From Bacillota bacterium (lineage in GTDB: Bacteria; Bacillota; Negativicutes; Sporomusales; Sporomusaceae), in contig JAEZVB010000046.1 in assembly GCA_023443285.1 (NCBI GenBank), positions 1 through 16,712 of the forward strand: a stretch of 16,712 bases of DNA. The letters run 5' to 3'. Below, in pieces: positions 14,585-16,712 of the stretch. The notes beneath the pieces are model-generated. The model saw only the letters and a list, made by a program, of their open reading frames with translations, made no database searches and was not told the DNA's origin. Numbering within the stretch: position 1 is the first letter of the stretch; every line of letters begins with the position of its first letter. A program made the position numbers and the translations under genes.

Positions 14585-14929
14585 ATGGAAACAAAGTATC
14601 CTCATTGGTATGGCCCGGAAGATACAATGTGTTGCGACTATCCTGACAAAGAAATGATGTGCTGCGACGATCATTTTATGGAAGATCCCATTGCTTACAA
14701 AATGCAGCGTGATAACTTTAAAGATCGGTTACTTTGCTTCTTAGGTGATGAAGTCCTGCTAGGAACTGACGCTATGATTGACCGCCGAGGCTCCACCTTC
14801 TGTGGTACCGTCTGTTATGTCGGTTGCGACTATATTATTGTTAATAGCACCCATTGCCGCCGCTCTATTTCGCTACATGTGCCTATTAAAATGATCCGTT
14901 TTATCGCTCCGTTTAAGGGACGCCGGTAA
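14585..14929 (+). CDS. Cys-rich protein with DUF2642-like domain, possible spore coat protein
   Basis: This 114-residue protein has an N-terminal part with two CC pairs in short acidic/Met contexts (TMCCDYPD, MMCCDDHF). A C-terminal beta-rich domain (about 45-112) has the outline of DUF2642/YuzF-type proteins: LLCFLGDEVLLGTD, then GTVCYVGCDYIIVNS, then SISLHVPIKMIRFI. In Bacillus such proteins are often small spore-coat or sporulation proteins; that link is inferred from pattern only. Nine cysteines in 114 residues suggest disulfide cross-linking or metal binding. A perfect AAGGAGGT (14567-14574) precedes the ATG. A helical protein gene follows 34 bases later on the same strand, probably cotranscribed. 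Confidence 0.65.
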   Translation: METKYPHWYGPEDTMCCDYPDKEMMCCDDHFMEDPIAYKMQRDNFKDRLLCFLGDEVLLGTDAMIDRRGSTFCGTVCYVGCDYIIVNSTHCRRSISLHVPIKMIRFIAPFKGRR

Positions 14930-14963
14930 TATCAGAAGCCTTGGCACTGGGAGATGATATTCC

Positions 14964-15434
14964 ATGAAAAAAATATTCAGCCGCCGCCCTGTAACCGTTG
15001 ACCCTGTGCACATGACTACACTACATCAAGAAGCTATTGAACAGCTAGGGCTTATGCGAACAGCCCTAGAGGCGTCTGAGCATGCTAGTGACGGTATGTG
15101 TGACACTCTTTCCAGTATTGCTGAAAACCACTGGGAAGCTTACTTGGACGTTCTGCATATGATTTGCATGCATGACGAAAGTTTTGCAACAGTCATGAAA
15201 AAAAATGGCTTTGTAATGTCCGACAATGTTCCTGTTGAAACTGAGGGGCGACAATTCTATGGCAATCGCATACTAATTCAGTCCATCCTTTTAGGGCTCA
15301 CGCGTCGCCATCAACGCTTTAGTTATTTCTACGGCTTACGGGCAAATCCCATGGGAGACTATATTAAAGAATCTGTAGCCATGGAACGCGAACATATAGC
15401 AAAAATGATTAGCATGGTACAAAACATGATGTAA
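14964..15434 (+). CDS. alpha-helical protein of unknown function
   Basis: This 156-residue protein is predicted by eye to be mostly helical, with long amphipathic segments at about 18-45, 48-82, 96-125 and 130-156. It is rich in Met and His, with no signal peptide or hydrophobic run. It carries acidic/His groupings (E54-N-H56-W-E58 and E141-R-E-H144), the second an ExxH. This faintly recalls ferritin-like four-helix proteins, but the usual paired ExxH motifs are not complete, so no diiron function is claimed. GGGAG lies about 10 bases before ATG 14964. It follows the Cys-rich coat-like gene by 34 bases and is closed by a terminator, so the two likely form one unit, which makes a sporulation or coat role possible. 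Confidence 0.6.
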   Translation: MKKIFSRRPVTVDPVHMTTLHQEAIEQLGLMRTALEASEHASDGMCDTLSSIAENHWEAYLDVLHMICMHDESFATVMKKNGFVMSDNVPVETEGRQFYGNRILIQSILLGLTRRHQRFSYFYGLRANPMGDYIKESVAMEREHIAKMISMVQNMM

Positions 15435-15445
15435 TATTCCCCTTC

Positions 15446-15478
15446 AAATATGGAGGCAGTTTGCCTCCTATATTTTTT
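15446..15478 (+). terminator. intrinsic terminator of the coat-like gene pair
   Basis: The stem GGAGGCA/TGCCTCC has a three-base loop and is extended by AAATAT/ATATTT past a bulged T. It is followed by TTTTTT. It ends the two-gene unit 14585-15434. Confidence 0.85.
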
Positions 15479-15490
15479 AAAGGATTTTTT

Positions 15491-15520
15491 TTGTAGCAAT
15501 ACGAATACTAATAATATAAT
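15491..15520 (+). promoter_or_regulatory. putative sigma-A promoter of the pseudouridine synthase gene
   Basis: TTGTAG (15491-15496) and a perfect TATAAT (15515-15520) are 18 bases apart, just after the terminator and 18 bases before the ATG at 15539. Confidence 0.5.
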
Positions 15521-15538
15521 ATACAGCAAGGAGTCACA

Positions 15539-16411
15539 ATGCCAGATTTTACCGTACCCCCTTCAAGCCCGATTCTGCCAGTGTATAAATTTTTGCGCAG
15601 CCAGACAGGATTTTCGTTAACATTATGGCGCAAAATCAAATACCGCGGGAGCATTGTCATTAATACTCGCCCGGCAGCAATCAGCGATTTGGTCTATCCT
15701 GGAGATACTATTACCGTATCCTGGCCAAATACTTCTTTTATTACTCCTGAAAACCTGCCACTCATGATTCTATATGAAGATGAGTGGCTAATGGTCGTGG
15801 ACAAACCTACCGGCATGCTGGTTCACCCAACATCTGGTCAACATTCAGGCACTCTTGGGAATGCCGTATTGCATTATTACAGCACGCAAAACTCCTCCTA
15901 TGGCTTTCACCCTGTCAATCGTCTCGACCGCAATACATCAGGTTTAGTACTGCTTGCTAAAAGACCTGATATTCAGAATATGCTAAATCAAAATAATCAG
16001 CAAATATTGAAGCAGTACCTGGCTATTACTGCCGGAATACCTAATAATGCTCACGGAGTAATCGATATACCAATCGGTCGGAAGCCCGGAAGTATAATTG
16101 AACGCGAGGTTCGCCCAGACGGGCAACATGCCATTACCTGCTATCGCGTCCTCACCGCCTTCAGTAATGCCTGTTTACTCGAGGTTACACTAAAAACCGG
16201 TCGTACTCATCAAATCCGAGTTCATTTAAGCTATATTGGTTGCCCCTTGCTAGGAGATGACTTATATGGCGGCCCCATTAACCAAATTCAACGTCAGGCA
16301 CTCCATGCGGCAACACTGAGCTTTCCGCATCCTATTACCAAACAAAAGCTTACTATCGTAAGTCCCCTGCCTGTTGATCTCACCAATCTTATAGCCCAAC
16401 TTGGCGGGTAA
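15539..16411 (+). CDS. RluD/RluA-family 23S rRNA or tRNA pseudouridine synthase
   Basis: This 290-residue enzyme isomerises uridine to pseudouridine in structured RNA. An N-terminal S4-like RNA-binding region (about 15-62, WRKIKYRGSIVINTRPA ... PGDTITV) precedes the catalytic domain. The family motif HPVNRLDRNTSGLVLLAK (124-141) holds the catalytic aspartate D130. KQYLAI and GRTHQIRVHLSYIGCPLLGDDLYGG complete the active site. AAGGAGTCACA leads straight into ATG 15539. The family has several paralogues with different target sites in Firmicutes (RluD, YjbO, YhcT, YlyB types) and the sequence alone does not pick one. The terminal codons overlap the first promoter of the aldolase gene. Confidence 0.92.
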   Translation: MPDFTVPPSSPILPVYKFLRSQTGFSLTLWRKIKYRGSIVINTRPAAISDLVYPGDTITVSWPNTSFITPENLPLMILYEDEWLMVVDKPTGMLVHPTSGQHSGTLGNAVLHYYSTQNSSYGFHPVNRLDRNTSGLVLLAKRPDIQNMLNQNNQQILKQYLAITAGIPNNAHGVIDIPIGRKPGSIIEREVRPDGQHAITCYRVLTAFSNACLLEVTLKTGRTHQIRVHLSYIGCPLLGDDLYGGPINQIQRQALHAATLSFPHPITKQKLTIVSPLPVDLTNLIAQLGG

Positions 16412-16451
16412 ATTATAAATGTGCTATAATGTATAAGAAATATGCTATAAT
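16401..16451 (+). promoter_or_regulatory. two tandem extended -10 promoters of the aldolase gene
   Basis: TGCTATAAT occurs twice, at 16422-16430 and 16443-16451, exactly 21 bases apart; both are perfect extended -10 elements. The first has TTGGCG (16401-16406) as a -35 with an 18-base spacer, lying within the last codons of the preceding gene. The second has no clear -35, as extended -10 promoters allow. Confidence 0.7.
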
Positions 16452-16486
16452 ATTTATGGTTTTTTAAAAATATAGGAGGGATTTCA

Positions 16487-16712
16487 ATGCCATTAGTCAC
16501 TTCAAAAGAGATGTTTAAGAAAGCTTATGAGGGTCAGTATGCTGTAGGCGCGTTTAACGTCAACAATATGGAGATTATCCAGGGCATTGTTGACGCCGCC
16601 AAAGAAGAGCAAGCCCCACTCATCCTTCAGGTATCAGCTGGCGCCCGTAAATACGCTAAACATATCTACCTTGTCAAACTGGTAGAAGCCGCATTAGAAG
16701 ATACCGGTTTAC
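16487..16712 (+). CDS. fba: class II fructose-bisphosphate aldolase (3' end outside window)
   Basis: Seventy-five codons are present. The N-terminus reads MPLVTSKEMFKKAYEGQYAV, then GAFNVNNMEIIQGIVDAA, then APLILQVSAGARKYA, the standard opening of zinc-dependent class II aldolases of the Bacillus FbaA type. The enzyme cleaves fructose 1,6-bisphosphate to the two triose phosphates, or runs in reverse in gluconeogenesis. The metal-binding His residues lie mostly beyond the window edge and cannot be checked. The start is set by AGGAGGG (16474-16480). Strong tandem promoters upstream fit a highly expressed glycolytic gene. Related class II aldolases for tagatose or deoxy sugars share this opening, but FNVNNMEIIQ is typical of FbaA. 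Confidence 0.9.
   Translation, partial: MPLVTSKEMFKKAYEGQYAVGAFNVNNMEIIQGIVDAAKEEQAPLILQVSAGARKYAKHIYLVKLVEAALEDTGL

Noticed and set aside
14964..15434. Diiron ferritin/rubrerythrin assignment
   Set aside because: Only one ExxH is present and the paired Glu ligands cannot be placed, so the resemblance is too weak to name.

Overview
The window looks like chromosomal core DNA from an anaerobic, endospore-forming Firmicute with an outer membrane, that is a Negativicutes member of the Sporomusa/Pelosinus type (inference). Three things point there together: an alpha/beta-type small acid-soluble spore protein (7763-8023), an exported beta-barrel porin-like protein ending in phenylalanine (8169-9026), and anaerobe enzymes ([FeFe]-hydrogenase-type protein, superoxide reductase). 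The DNA is AT-rich, and most genes carry strong AGGAGG- or GGGGG-type ribosome binding sites. I see no rRNA, tRNA, insertion sequence, phage gene or CRISPR array.

Layout. From 1 to 2747 two plus-strand genes encode a 5'-truncated [FeFe]-hydrogenase-family protein and a pyruvate carboxylase subunit B/oxaloacetate decarboxylase alpha-type carboxyltransferase. A bidirectional terminator at 2758-2807 separates them from a long minus-strand block (2815 to about 14330). Read in its own direction, that block holds: two unknown membrane proteins, a superoxide reductase, an HD-GYP phosphodiesterase, an unknown membrane protein, aspartokinase (lysC), the porin, the spore protein, asparaginyl-tRNA synthetase (asnS) with a class I aminotransferase, a 58-residue membrane protein, and a TGS-domain nucleoside kinase. 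Several of these units are closed by clear intrinsic terminators, so the block is a series of short transcription units rather than one operon.

From 14585 the plus strand resumes with a Cys-rich protein resembling spore-coat DUF2642 proteins, a helical protein of unknown function, an RluD-family pseudouridine synthase, and the start of class II fructose-bisphosphate aldolase behind two tandem extended -10 promoters.

Functionally the window mixes central carbon metabolism (carboxyltransferase, aldolase), amino-acid metabolism and its use in translation (lysC, aminotransferase, asnS), redox and oxygen protection, signalling and spore/envelope structure. I found no convincing undescribed system. 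The most rewarding leads are a ferredoxin-type cluster motif with Asp in place of Cys in the hydrogenase-like protein, the unknown membrane-protein pair at 12944-14329, the possible spore-coat pair at 14585-15434, a well-supported unlisted-size membrane protein at 4652-4828, and an internal translation start inside lysC.
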